A DNA stretch of 64,000 bases from Owenia fusiformis (taxonomy: Eukaryota; Annelida; Polychaeta; Sabellida; Oweniidae): the NCBI GenBank assembly GCA_903813345.2, contig CAIIXF020000009.1, positions 7,126,030-7,190,029 on the forward strand, written 5' to 3'. Below the pieces are notes generated by a model. The model did not search any database and was not told the origin of the DNA. It worked only from the letters and a program-made list of their open reading frames with translations. A program made the position numbers and the translations under genes. Positions 34,802 through 46,600 of this stretch are shown piece after piece (position 1 is the stretch's first letter; each line of letters starts with the position of its first letter).

Positions 34802-35334
34802 TATATAAATAAATATCACCAAAGCGGTGTATTCGTACTATATCCCGTAGCATTCCTTGGAATACACAGGTTTTCTTTACATAAATAGATACTACGACAT
34901 GCAAAATGCATAGATACGTTAAGTCCAACGTACACCACTGGGCACAGAGGGTCATTCGTAGACTTGGAAAGGATCCCGACCCAGGCCCAAGATATCCCAT
35001 TAAGTCGAACTTGATGAATATTTTTATCTTTTATCCATGGTAACGGCACATGTTTTCAAAGTAAGTATCTATCATATATTACAGGTCAATATCTCAGCTT
35101 TCCAACGGTACCAAATTACTCGCCTAAACGTCCCATGTCCCATTTATATTTTATGCCTTGACATATACCACCAGGGTCCCTTAAGCTGATAAGCCTGTTG
35201 TTTTTCGTTATTCGTTTTTCATATTTTAATTTAGTGAATATGAATGTCTGGACGCCATTTTGAGCAAATGGGCATGTAGGTAATACTATGAGAAACAATA
35301 CCATGATACACGATCAACCTGATGTTGGCTAAGT

Positions 35335-36150
35335 GTTAATAGAAGATATTGTCAACTGATGCACATGATAATGAGGAGCAGAGGCCGCCAGGAACAGAGG
35401 ACAGTGTGCTGTACGATGCTGACTAATTATATAGAAGATATTGTTCACTGTTGTGCGTGATAATTAAAGGAACGGACGAAAGTGTGCTGTATGACGATGT
35501 TGACTAATTATATAGAAGATATTGTTCACTGTTGTGCGTGATAATTAAAGGAACGGACGAAAGTGTGCTGTTTGACGATGTTGACTAATTATATAGAAGA
35601 TATTGTTCACTGTTGTGCGTGATAATTAAAGGAACGGACGAAAGTGTGCTGTATGACGATGTTGACTAATTATATAAAAGATATTGTTCACTGTTGTGCG
35701 TGATAATTAAAGGAACGGACGAAAGTGTGCTGTATGACGATGTTGACTAATCATATAAAAGATATTGTTCACTGTTGTGCGTGATAATTAAAGGAACGGA
35801 CGAAAGTGTGCTGTATGACGATGTTGACTAATCATATAAAAGATATTGTTCACTGTTGTGCGTGATAATTAAAGGAACGGACGAAAGTGTGCTGTATGAC
35901 GATGTTGACTAATTATATAGAAGATATTGTTCACTGTTGTGCGTGATAATTAAAGGAACGGACGAAAGTGTGCTGTATGACGATGTTGACTAATTATATA
36001 AAAGATATTGTTCACTGTTGTGCGTGATAATTAAAGGAACGGACGAAAGTGTGCTGTTTGACGATGTTGACTAATTATATAGAAGATATTGTTCACTTTT
36101 GAGCATGATAATTAGGAACAGACGAAAGTGTGCTATAATCATATAAAGGA
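35335..36150 (+). repeat. 81-bp tandem repeat array
   Basis: TGACTAATTATATAGAAGAT recurs at 35420, 35501, 35582, 35663 and so on to about 36068, in 81-nt steps, about nine well-preserved units with diverged units at both ends. Neighbouring units differ by only a few substitutions. A single related fragment (TTGTCAACTGGTGTACATGA) lies at about 37936. Confidence 0.92.
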
Positions 36151-36167
36151 CATAGGCTATAAATTAT

Positions 36168-37648
36168 ATACCCTCTGTATCAAAAGTCTTTTCCTATTAA
36201 GGAAAACCTCAAATAATTTTTGTAAATGGCAAGTAAAGGCATATAATACACACTATCCGGAAATTTTAAGACAATTGATTAATTTTTACACATAATATTA
36301 CATACAGAACATAGCATATACCAAAAACACTGATGTGACTTTTTCCAAGTTTGTGACGTCAAACTTACTCAAACTTAGCCAAAGTCTGGCTGCTCTGTAA
36401 AACTAAGCGGACAAAGGCATTCATAATTTGTATATAAAATGCCAATTATGAGCAATCAGAATATGTTATAGACTTAAGAAATATAGACCGAAGAGCAGGG
36501 GTTATATTGTCGAATATACCCCGCAGGGCTAGGCACAAATGTTTTCTGTAGCCTTTCGAAAGCCTTTGTGCCTAAGGTCTATATTACGATTCGAACATGA
36601 AAATTCACCAAAATGTTCCGAATATTCATTATGGTCCGCCATTACTACGACCTGCCGTTATGACGTCACACATTACACGTATTACCAGGGGTATTCTTCG
36701 CGAATACACCCCGGTGAAATGTTGAATTTGTTTACAGTTTATAGAAGGCGTGAATACAGTCATGTTCGAATCTATAATATAGACTCGGCGTGTCCGTTGC
36801 CATGTTGTTGATGTTTATATACCAGTGATGTCACAAGTAAATCTCATCTTGCACGTGTGACTTTTTAGGATGAAAGATGGCAATATCTTGCATGGGGTAA
36901 AGATGGCTGTATTCTTTGTTAGTCATATGAGAAAGCTGTATAATAACAATGCAAAAGTCCTTACACCTGTGTCTTATAACAATGTTGCCTAAATGTTCAT
37001 TGTTATGTAGTATTCCCTAATACTTACCCCTTTCCTGCATCAATTAATATTTTGTGACTAATGTGTCAATTTGATTTTCTCACGGGTTTCTCTTCTAAAT
37101 ATTCTTGATGTAATTGTTGTATTTAATTCAAACGGATCTATCATATTTTCATTTTATTGCAATAATTCTGAATCACAATGCATCGAACATTGACATATTA
37201 ATGATAGCAGTGCTTATTGTGATGACCTATATCTGAATTCTTCAAATATTTTTGGGCAGGAAAGGGTTAAGTGTAATATAACATGGTCTAGGGCTGTTAA
37301 TAAAATGTATTCGGACATCCAGAGTAATAATTAGCATGTTATATATAAAGACCGTTGTCTGCGTACTTTTACAGCGCAACCTGATTTAAAGTGATTTTGG
37401 TCAGTTTGGCGATCCGAGGTAAGTTTGACGTCACAAAGTTGGAAAAAGTCACATCGGTGTTCTAGGTATATGCTATGTTCTAAATGTGATATTTTGAGAA
37501 AAAATTAATCAACTGTCTCCAAATTTACACAGAAGGTGTATTATATGCCTTAAATTATGTGTAAAAAGTCTCATCACGTTAACTTGCCATTTACAAAAGT
37601 TATTTGAGGTTTTCCTAAATAGGAAAAGACTTTTGATACAGAGGGTAT
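36168..37648. mobile_element. TIR element with 9-bp target duplication (Mutator-like?)
   Basis: Ends ATACCCTCTGTATCAAAAGT and ACTTTTGATACAGAGGGTAT; the inverted arms run about 230 bp, to GTGACGTCAAACTTACTC and its mirror GTAAGTTTGACGTCAC. ATAAATTAT is repeated directly at 36159-36167 and 37649-37657. Long arms with a 9-bp duplication suggest the Mutator superfamily, but no transposase is present to confirm. A palindromic dispersed repeat is nested at 36479-36600. Confidence 0.8.
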
Positions 37649-37658
37649 ATAAATTATT

Positions 37659-37925
37659 GTATTCTTATCTGGGGAACAGCAACTAAAGCTCTATTGTTTC
37701 AAATTCTGAAAGTACAAAAAAGATTCTTAAGACTAATTACAAACAGTGTTAGAACAGACGATTCCTCTCTACAATTTAAGAAAATAAAGATACTTAAATT
37801 TAGAAGATATTCACAAGCTAAATGTTGGTATTTTTGTATTTTTAAAATTGTCTCAAATGGGTGTCAGTTGCCTGTACACTGAACATTGATATAATTGATG
37901 AATGAACAACTATGCTAACTGTATG
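37659..37925 (+). pseudogene. Non-LTR retrotransposon (CR1/L2/Jockey-like) reverse transcriptase 3' fragment
   Basis: Reads YCILIWGTATKALLFQILKV then QKRFLRLITNSVRTDDSSLQ and FKKIKILKF, the typical end of a LINE ORF2. It is followed by a non-coding tail TGTACACTGAACATTGATAT with AATGAA-like repeats. The same tail ends the fragment at 57310-57745, confirming a shared family. 5'-truncated and dead. Confidence 0.8.
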
Positions 37926-38562
37926 CAAACTGTACATTGTCAACTGGTGTACATGATAATGAAGAACGATCAACAGTGTGCCATGTACAGGGTGGGCCAA
38001 TAAAAATTGGAACATTTTTCTGTTTATTCAATAGTCTTTATTTTTTCAGTACAATCCATGAAAATTCAGATTATGGTAGAATGATTATTTGTGAAAATGT
38101 TAAAGATAAAAACATGTATGTATGATTATTTCTGTCGTGTCATGGTCATGATCTGTTTTCTGCGTGCGCGTGAAAAATTTCCAAATTTTCTCTGCTTGAG
38201 ACATCACTGCTGAAAATACAGTATCTTTCATACCATACAATATGCACCCTTCAGATGGTCTCAACACAATTTCCATCAATTAAAACATATGTAGTTATCT
38301 CTAGGGGAAGCATTATGTCTCCCTTTGATACTGTCCCCAGGTCTGATTTCGGTGATCGGCTAGTAAAAAAGGTTTGAGGGTATCATTTTGTTCCAGACAC
38401 TCTCTAGAGTAAATTATCCTAACTTGAGTAAAAATGTGTGGTAAGTAAATTCGTTGTGGGCAGTTAAAGAGGCGCCATCTATTCATTTTCAAACAGGGGG
38501 TAGGGGTATAAAATAATTTTTAACACATTTTAATAGTAAAATGACATTGAAATACTAATAAA

Positions 38563-39249
38563 CACGGGGTACCATCGAATAATTTTGGCAACGTACCGGA
38601 GAACGACATTTTACTAAGAAATGGCAATAATTTAGCCCAATATATTTTTTAACTAGAGTTCTATTTTGATTTTGACAAAAGTAAGTATTCCATGCAATAA
38701 CTATTTCATTCATGAGTTTGTAGGAATTCTGTTGGAACCCAGTTCTGATCAAGTACGAAGTTATTGAAATTGGCGCAGACGGACTTTACTCCGAAAGATG
38801 GTTTTTCGATTATAACTTTTCACAACATTTCAGTATAGACTTTTGAAAAAAGTACAGAATAGTCCTTATACTTTTGAATAATTCTGTTATTTCTGATTCA
38901 CACGACTCTGATTTGTTTAATTAAAAAAAAAGTTTTAAAAATATTACTTAGGAACGTAACCGGAGCTGGGAACGTAACCGGAGCAGATCAGTTGAATTAT
39001 TTAATCAAAAACATAAAATATATGATTTAAAGCACATATACTAATTTAAAAACATACGGGATTGTTCGAATGCGTATTTGTTACATTTTATTTAAAGAAA
39101 AAAAATTATCCATTGTGAAAAATTAAATTTGGTATTTACCATGCATAAGTGCACTTACCTTAGAAAGGCTATCAAACATAGAACAATCAATCCCTGATTA
39201 TGAATATGCATTTATGCTGTAACTGTAAAAATATAGTGAAATAAAGGGG

Positions 39250-39280
<31 letters not shown>

Positions 39281-40303
39281 ATAGAACAATCATTGTATGG
39301 AGAATGAAGTGATTAAATGTAGTAAGCAAATAATTCCATTTGATTTCACCCATTGTATTTGTTCAGCGAACTATTAGAACCCACTCTGTTATACTAATTT
39401 CGTATATATATACTGTTTATACATACATGTATTATACTTCTAAGACAACTTCACTTTTTCAGGGAAAATAAAAGCATTTAAATGCTAGATTATTAAAAAA
39501 AGTTAGGATACAACGAACTGTATATAGCGTAGGTGTGTTAAGTACTTGTCATGTGCTCGACCAAATCGAATTAACATATGCTTTCTGAAATTCTTCACCT
39601 AACCCCCTCCATATAAACGTAAGATGTTTGAGTGAGTGCCCGTTTATTGTTTTATGCAAAACCAGTTGTTATCCATCTATGTTTCGATAAACCTAGGCGT
39701 GGGTCATCAAGCAAGTAAGAAAGTGAATGATTTTTTCTAGTTAAACTACAGAACATTGCTTTTCAGTCGTTAATAGACAGTGTTCTATAATTCTATCACA
39801 CCAAGTAAGCTGTAAATAACATACATGTATATGCTTTAAATCATATATTTTATTTTTTTAAATTATATAATTCAACTGATCTGCTCCGGTTACGTTCCCA
39901 GCTCCGGTTACGTTCCTAAGTAATATTTTTAAAACTTTTTTTTAATTAAACAAATCAAAGTCGTGTGAATCAGAAATAACAGAATTATTCAATAGTATAA
40001 GGACTATTCTGTACTTTTTTCAAAAGTCTATACTTAAATGTTGTAAAAAGTTATAATCGAAAAACCATCTTTCGGAGTAAAGTCCGTCTGCGCCGATTTC
40101 AATAACTTCGTCCTTGATCAGAACTGGGTTCCAACAGAATTCCTACAAACTCATGAATGAAATAGTGATTGCATGGAATACTTACTTTTGTCAAAATTAA
40201 AATAGAACTCTAGTTAAAAAATATATTGTGCTAAATTATTGCCATTTCTTAGTAAAATGTCGTTCTCCGGTACGTTGCCAAAATTATTCGATGGTACCCC
40301 GTG
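38563..40303. mobile_element. Foldback transposon with about 480-bp TIRs and 5-bp target duplication
   Basis: Starts CACGGGGTACCATCGAATAA and ends TTATTCGATGGTACCCCGTG. ATAAA is duplicated at 38558-38562 and 40304-40308. The arms are highly similar to about 39045 and from about 39825, and both include the doublet GGAACGTAACCGGAGC. The roughly 780-bp centre is AT-rich and non-coding. Similar short frames on both arms simply reflect the inverted repeat. Confidence 0.9.
39190..39276 (+). mobile_element. Short poly(A) retrocopy with 16-bp target duplication
   Basis: AAACATAGAACAATCA is repeated at 39174-39189 and 39277-39292. Between them lie about 60 nt of sequence, an AATAAA signal (39240-39245) and a run of about 27 A. 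This is the structure of a 5'-truncated mRNA or SINE copy inserted by LINE machinery, nested in the foldback element's centre. Confidence 0.85.
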
Positions 40304-40534
40304 ATAAAATCTTATCAAAAACATTATTTACAATCAGTATGAATATCTTGAAATTCACTATATATAATATATGTATATGTAGCTGCAGCCTGCAGGGGAG
40401 ACAGTCAAATCCATAAATTCTGAACTTCTGATTTCATGAATCTCAATAAATATGACAAAACAAGACTATATTTATACCACTCTGGGCACGCATTTGAGAT
40501 GCATATGTTGCATATCGTGAGAGTTATATCAAGG

Positions 40535-40705
40535 TGAGATATTAGCTTTTACCAGGGGGGAGCTTTTTTCCAGGGGGGGGGGAGCTTTATCACAATTTTG
40601 GCTAAAAATCATGCGAAAAATTCTCAGAATGGTGAAAAACTGCATGATTTTGAAAGAATTTCTGGCCAGGGGGGGAGCTTCCGCTCCAGGCCCTAGGCTA
40701 GGGAG
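40535..40705 (+). repeat. G-rich dispersed repeat, copy 2
   Basis: CCAGGGGGGAGCTTTTTTCC, GGCTAAAAATCATGCGAAAA, CTGCATGATTTTGAAAG and GGCCAGG, related to the copies at 15805-15965 and 52815-52960. Confidence 0.7.
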
Positions 40706-43551
40706 ACGTACAGTGGCCATTTATTGAGAAACTACAAACTAGATCTTTTTATCTTTTTGCCGCGTTGATGTGTTATTTCGTTCAGTGCAAAAGTAACCCG
40801 AGATTTAGAACAAAATCTCGAACATCTCTAGAAAGCAATTTATGTTACATCAAGGTGTGTGATCGGTACATCACGGTGTGTGATCGGCACATCATGGTTT
40901 GTGAAGGGAAAAACGTTTGTGCGAGCCGCATAAGCATTTGTTCGACTTGTGTACCCTGTTCGATGTCATTTTTAAACAATGCATACACAAATACGCATGT
41001 ACAAGTGTGATTTTACAAACATAAAGTGTGCAAACTCGAACCATGGGCTTTCAATTAGAAGGGTATGCAACTCTGTGTTATAACATGAGACCTTCAAAAT
41101 GAGGAATGTCATGCTTCCCTTTTATTGTAATATTTCAAAAAGTAAAGGATATAAATGTATATGTTTTAGTATTTTTTTGAATAAAAATCAATTTTATAGC
41201 ATAAAATATATTCAATCTCATGTAAAGGTAAACAAAAAAGACCAATAAGATTAAGAGGTATCAAGATGTTCTCTTCGAGTATTGCATTGTGGGTAATTAT
41301 TCAAGAACACATTCCAATAAAAATATAATTTGTGGGAGAATGTTCACTTTCTGTATTGTCATAATTATGATGAATTCCATTTTTATTAAATGATCAACAT
41401 GTATGGAGATAATCATGTTTTTAATTTTGAGTTATTTCTTTAATCATCCATAAAAAGGACAAAATAAGATTTTCTTGGAATGTGTACATTCTCCAATTTT
41501 GACCCAAAGGCATTGTGTATGTATTCTGCTGAACGCTATTCTACATGTATGTGTTAGAGATATCACATAAATATAAGATGTCCAATTTTGATACAGTTTT
41601 AACACCATACAGTGTGAACATGATATTAATTCAGAGCTTGCAGCATCTCAACTTCGTAAGTTGTTCATGTAACAAGTAGAAAAACTTAGTGACTGTATCC
41701 GAAAAGTCATGAGCTGTTAACATCATAGCATTTCAACAATTACAGTGAGGGACAGTAGCCTGCAAAGGGGTGCCGTCTGCATCAGTGCTAGCGAAACCAG
41801 CCTTAAAAGGGGTAGGCCTACGGAAATTTATATTGTTTATATAAGTTATTATAAGTTTATATTGTCTGGAGCATTCTAAACTATAATTTGTTAGTGTATT
41901 AACTATTTCTATGGAGGTGGGGGTGACAGTTCTTGTTCAAATTTAAGATGTTTGGACTTTTACAGAGAATTGAACACGCTTCTAAACTTACTCCCAACTT
42001 AGGCGATACAATATTTAAAGAAAAAACATCCCTGGATTCTTAAAGTCGAAACGTGAAAATACATTTGAAAAGTATTTTAACATAACTGCCAGAAAACCTG
42101 TCACCATGACAAGCGTATGATCTAATAACTTATGAACATTTAAAGGACCATGTGAGGCATATCATTGCAAGTGATTTCAGACGGCCATAACTTTCACCAT
42201 GAGTATTTTCTGGCCATAAATACAGTGGTTTTTATTAAATAATATGTTTTCTTTCAAGTGAAGTCCCTATATGTAAAATATCCACTCTCTGAAAAAATAT
42301 GGAATGAGACCCCAGGTTGGCACTTTTTAAAAATGTTAGGCTTATTTGCTAAAAAGATGTTCTTAATTTTCTAAATTTAAATATATCAAAAGCTTCTTCT
42401 ACATTATATTAATAATCCCATGCTATTTTCCCATAAGGGAAACTCATGCTATTCATTTTTCTCAGCATAATTTTGGTCATCGAAAACTGATATCTTCAAA
42501 AGTAGACTTTCAAATCATTCTACTTTTATAGGAGTTTTAGATCCCTTGTTGAATAATCTTTTCATGCAATAAAAATCAGGAAAAGAGTAAAAGAGTATTT
42601 TTGAGTAAATAGGTTGAACATTCTGGTTGATCAAGAGTGTCTTTTCAAAGTAGAAGTTACGGTGGCCCCAACGGGATTTTCCTTGAAGGTATACAAGTAG
42701 TGCTATTATACACAGAGCCTCTTTAGTTTACACGCAGCGCGCATGGCAGTATTCTGTTTTGTTCCTCGAATTACGTGCAATCGCGCGCAGAGGTGTGTGA
42801 CTTGGTGAAACAAGTATGTTATGTATGTACATGTTATGTACACAAGGCGAACACTGCCGGTCTTGCTGATTATTAAACAATTTTCCATATGACCTTAACT
42901 GACTGATGACATAATAACTTGGAACAGCTATTTAAATCCCGGGATTTAAATTGTTCAATTATTTTCCTTTTTAAACTGCGCTGGATTACCTAGTTAACCT
43001 CTAATTTGCATAAAACTAGGTGCAACAAGAATTCTCTTAGAAAATGTGAAATGCATCTTATCTTTGTAAGATTATCTTTAAATAAATTGATGAATCCTTA
43101 TCATGTCTTAAAATGTGCGCTAGTTTTGCTTGCTGTACTTGGACTTTATTTATCAAAATTTGACGAAACATGATGCAACTTTTACAGTCACTAGAAGTAG
43201 AAGTTGATCAGAATTGTCAATTGCAATATACAAGGAAAACTAAAAACATGCATATTTTGGTAGAGATAATGAGCTTTCCAATGATACATTTTGTGCAAAT
43301 TTGCCTTATATGGATATCTCGAGAATTGTATGTTTTGATGTTTCTGAGGGCGAGGTCATTGGCTCGACGACATTGTGGTGACGAGCCCATCTACGTCGGT
43401 GGGATAACATGAAAAGTGAAGCGATTTGAGTTAAGACGAAGTCCCTGGAATGAAGCATTTGTTATCCAACTTCCTCCCGTTATATAAAAAATATTATGTG
43501 GGTTCAATAAAGGCTATGGAAAGTCGTGCCAAATCAGCTGCGGACACGATG

Positions 43552-43559
43552 TATATAAT
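43552..43559 (+). promoter_or_regulatory. Candidate TATA box of the four-module EF-hand gene
   Basis: TATATAAT lies 90 nt upstream of the ATG at 43642, a plausible spacing for a short 5' UTR. No other core element was identified. Confidence 0.4.
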
Positions 43560-43641
43560 AAGCTTAGCCTGAATAAAACCCAGCATAAGTTGTTATTTTA
43601 CATTTCCCTTGGAGTCAACACGCAAATCTCAACTGACGAAC

Positions 43642-46600
43642 ATGGCGAGTCTAGCGAAGATGGTAAGTAGTACCTAAATCATTACTAACATTGTTTTAAA
43701 TAAAGACTTCAGGCTAACAGAAATGCGATAAGAACAATCTGACAATCAATGGGTTTATTTTCGGGGGCGTCAAAGTTTGCTGTTTCAAACGCATTTTATC
43801 TTAACAGGGCGTGGGATTGGGACCAAAACATTTCCATGAAAGAGCTTTGCAGTGAAATAGCAATGTTGTGGTAGTGTGATGTCAAATCGGACACAAATGA
43901 TTTACCTAATGACCTCCCGATATGATTTTATGATTATGGTCATTATATGTCTTTTATGGAAAGCCTGATCTCGAAGGATGGACCTGACGTCAATACATGT
44001 ACATATTGTTGTTTACTTATTGATTTATTTAAATTCATGTACATTTTACATACAATATGGGATTAAGTGCAGCATACAACGCTTATAACAAAAATTTAGG
44101 GGGATTTGGAGTTGTTTAACGTGTGCACAGGAGTTTTATATTACGGGTGAAAGAATGGTATGCTGCGCACACAACGAAAACCTTTTTATCAGAAAGAAAA
44201 AAGGAGGTTATTTCGAGAAAAAATGTTCGAAATTACCTTTTCACTTGTGGATCTTTCTTCCCAATTTTTCTCTAATAAAAGTCGTTGACATTATTTTAAT
44301 TCACTACTGTTAAATGTAAAAAACACTCAATCGACACACGAGAATTTGCAAAACAAAATAATCCTCGTGTCGCCATCTAGTCTTATCTACATATTCAATG
44401 TTTCATGTTTTTAAGGCTGAAGTTCCAGAATACTGGCAGAGGAAAGTGAGGACGGTTTTTAATGTTCTCGACTGCGACGGTAGAGGCGTAATTGACAAAG
44501 ATACTATGTCCGTACGGGGGCAAAAGTGGGGCGACTTCTACAAAGACGCAGGTAAAACATTTGTGATCAGTCTATATAAAAGTCCATTACTAGACAGAGC
44601 CATCCTTCTTCAAAGGACTTCATTAATGCTTAATTTCATAAAATAAATTTCTAAAATATATAATATACTATATACCCTTGCAGCATGGATGAGACGGAGT
44701 GCCCAGTACATTATTGTACCAAAAGGAACAATATCAATGAGCCAGTTATTATCCTCAATATTAATTAAAATAATGCGTATTTAAAGATATGATCACTAAC
44801 AAGAGCGTAGCCAAGATTTGAAATTAGCGAGGCAAAATATTTAAAGATAAAATTATATAACAATCCATAGACTTCATTTCAACGGTATTATAGTAGTTAA
44901 AAAACGTTTGAAAATATCATGTAATATTTTTTGGAGTCAATTACCTTGTCGCCTCATCCCTGGCTACGCCCATGGACTTGTTGTGTTTTAGATTTGATTT
45001 TCTTTATTATACAATTTAATATTCGTAACGATTATACAAAGATAGAGCTAGGCCGATACCCAGCATGATTGGCCCTGACATACCTAAAATTGGCTACCTA
45101 GCTATGATTGAAAACTGGCAGGTATGAGTTGTCATATCAATACGTTTCATCTAATTTACATGTCATTATTTACACTGATTATATAGTGAAATTGAGCCAA
45201 AGTTTTTCTATTTCTGGTTCTACATTGTAACTATAGCCAGCGTAAGGCCCTGGACGAAGTTGTTAAGATGAAATAGTCCAGGGTCTCGAAGCAATACTTC
45301 CAGTGCCTGAATCAATGCAGATTCATCTCAATGCATGCCAAGTTACATCGAATACTGTATAAGTGGTATAAAATCCGAGTGGTTAATTTGCCGAATGGTC
45401 AAATATTTCAATTTCTTGATTTTAATTTTCCTAATGACAAGAAACTTCCCATTGGATAACATTATGAGGACAAAATATCCGACATTTAATTTTCCGAGCC
45501 TGTTAAAAATTAGGCAATAGGCAAATTAAATGATTAGGCAAAATTACCACTTATACAGTATAGTTTTATCTCTAAAAACGGCACCAGGCCTTTAACTTGT
45601 AAATAAGCATTTAACACAGTGTTAAACAGACTTTGAAGAAAGCAAAGTTTGGTCGATATGACGTGCACGGACCTGGGGACAATTCGGGAAATACGGGCTA
45701 ATCTCAGCTTTAATCGTTAATATCTGCCTTATTTAAAAAGCTAACTATATGCATTATATATCATTTTGAAGTATTTTTTATTCGCATTTCACTGAAATTA
45801 TTTTTCCTTGAAAAGTGTGATGGGATCTACCATATTTTTTAAGTTAATTGTACTCCGACATCGTCAAATACGCTGTAAGGCGTAACATTTCACGCTTACA
45901 CGGTTCGTTGAAATCAGGATAACTTTTGAAATACTGATCAGAATTTTACTAAAATTTCATATTTTATTCATTGAAACATGTGATTTTATGACGTCACAAT
46001 TGCCTAGCGGCTACAGTTCAAATCGTCTTATATGAACGCTTTTAAAGTGTGCGCCTGACCCGGCTACGTATAGCACAGAGTTTATACTGGCGGATTAGAC
46101 TAGTTCATTTTTTATATGTGTGTGAAAGCTTTCTCTTATTTGCGTTTTTTCGTTTAGTACGGTTTTGTTATAATTGCCGAGGTCATATAACCGGGATAAA
46201 ACAATGATTATCGTTGACTGCCCACACACCAAACATACGTTGAGTGAACAGTGTTTTTACAAACAACAGGCTTTAGAATACAAAGCGTAGTGTGATAATA
46301 AGCTGCACACTACCACTGCTGCATGTACATATTACTAATTTACTAGGGCTCCCAAAGAGTGGATAGGGAGGTTGTGTTTGTCACTTTTAAATTTTACATT
46401 TCAAAATTGTCATTTCACATGTCATAATTTGTTGGTTTCATTCGTTTAGCCAATCAAAACATTGTAAAACAATAAATTGTCTGTTACGTACAATTAATTT
46501 TGTTCAGTTTTGATTAGTTGTCAGAATAAAGTTACGTTCATCTGAATCCATGTATCAAAACTAAAATCCTATTTTCACTTCAAAATACTTCAGTGAGATG

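Larger units (their letters stand above)
33497..43641. other. Gene-free interval rich in mobile elements
   Basis: 33497-33775 is the duplicated promoter-proximal DNA of gene B. The itemised elements lie between 33822 and 40303. 34802-35330 is unique-looking DNA with a fragment shared with 15210-15430. 40304-43550 is AT-rich and holds a G-rich dispersed repeat (40535-40705). I see no gene or RNA gene in this interval. Confidence 0.6.

Noticed and set aside
36539-36811. 90-codon frame over 36539-36811
   Set aside because: It crosses a palindromic dispersed repeat nested in a transposon and has no recognisable domain.
38555-40416. Matching short frames at 38555-38752 (-) and 40228-40416 (+)
   Set aside because: They are the same stretch seen in the two arms of the foldback element, with no similarity to a transposase.
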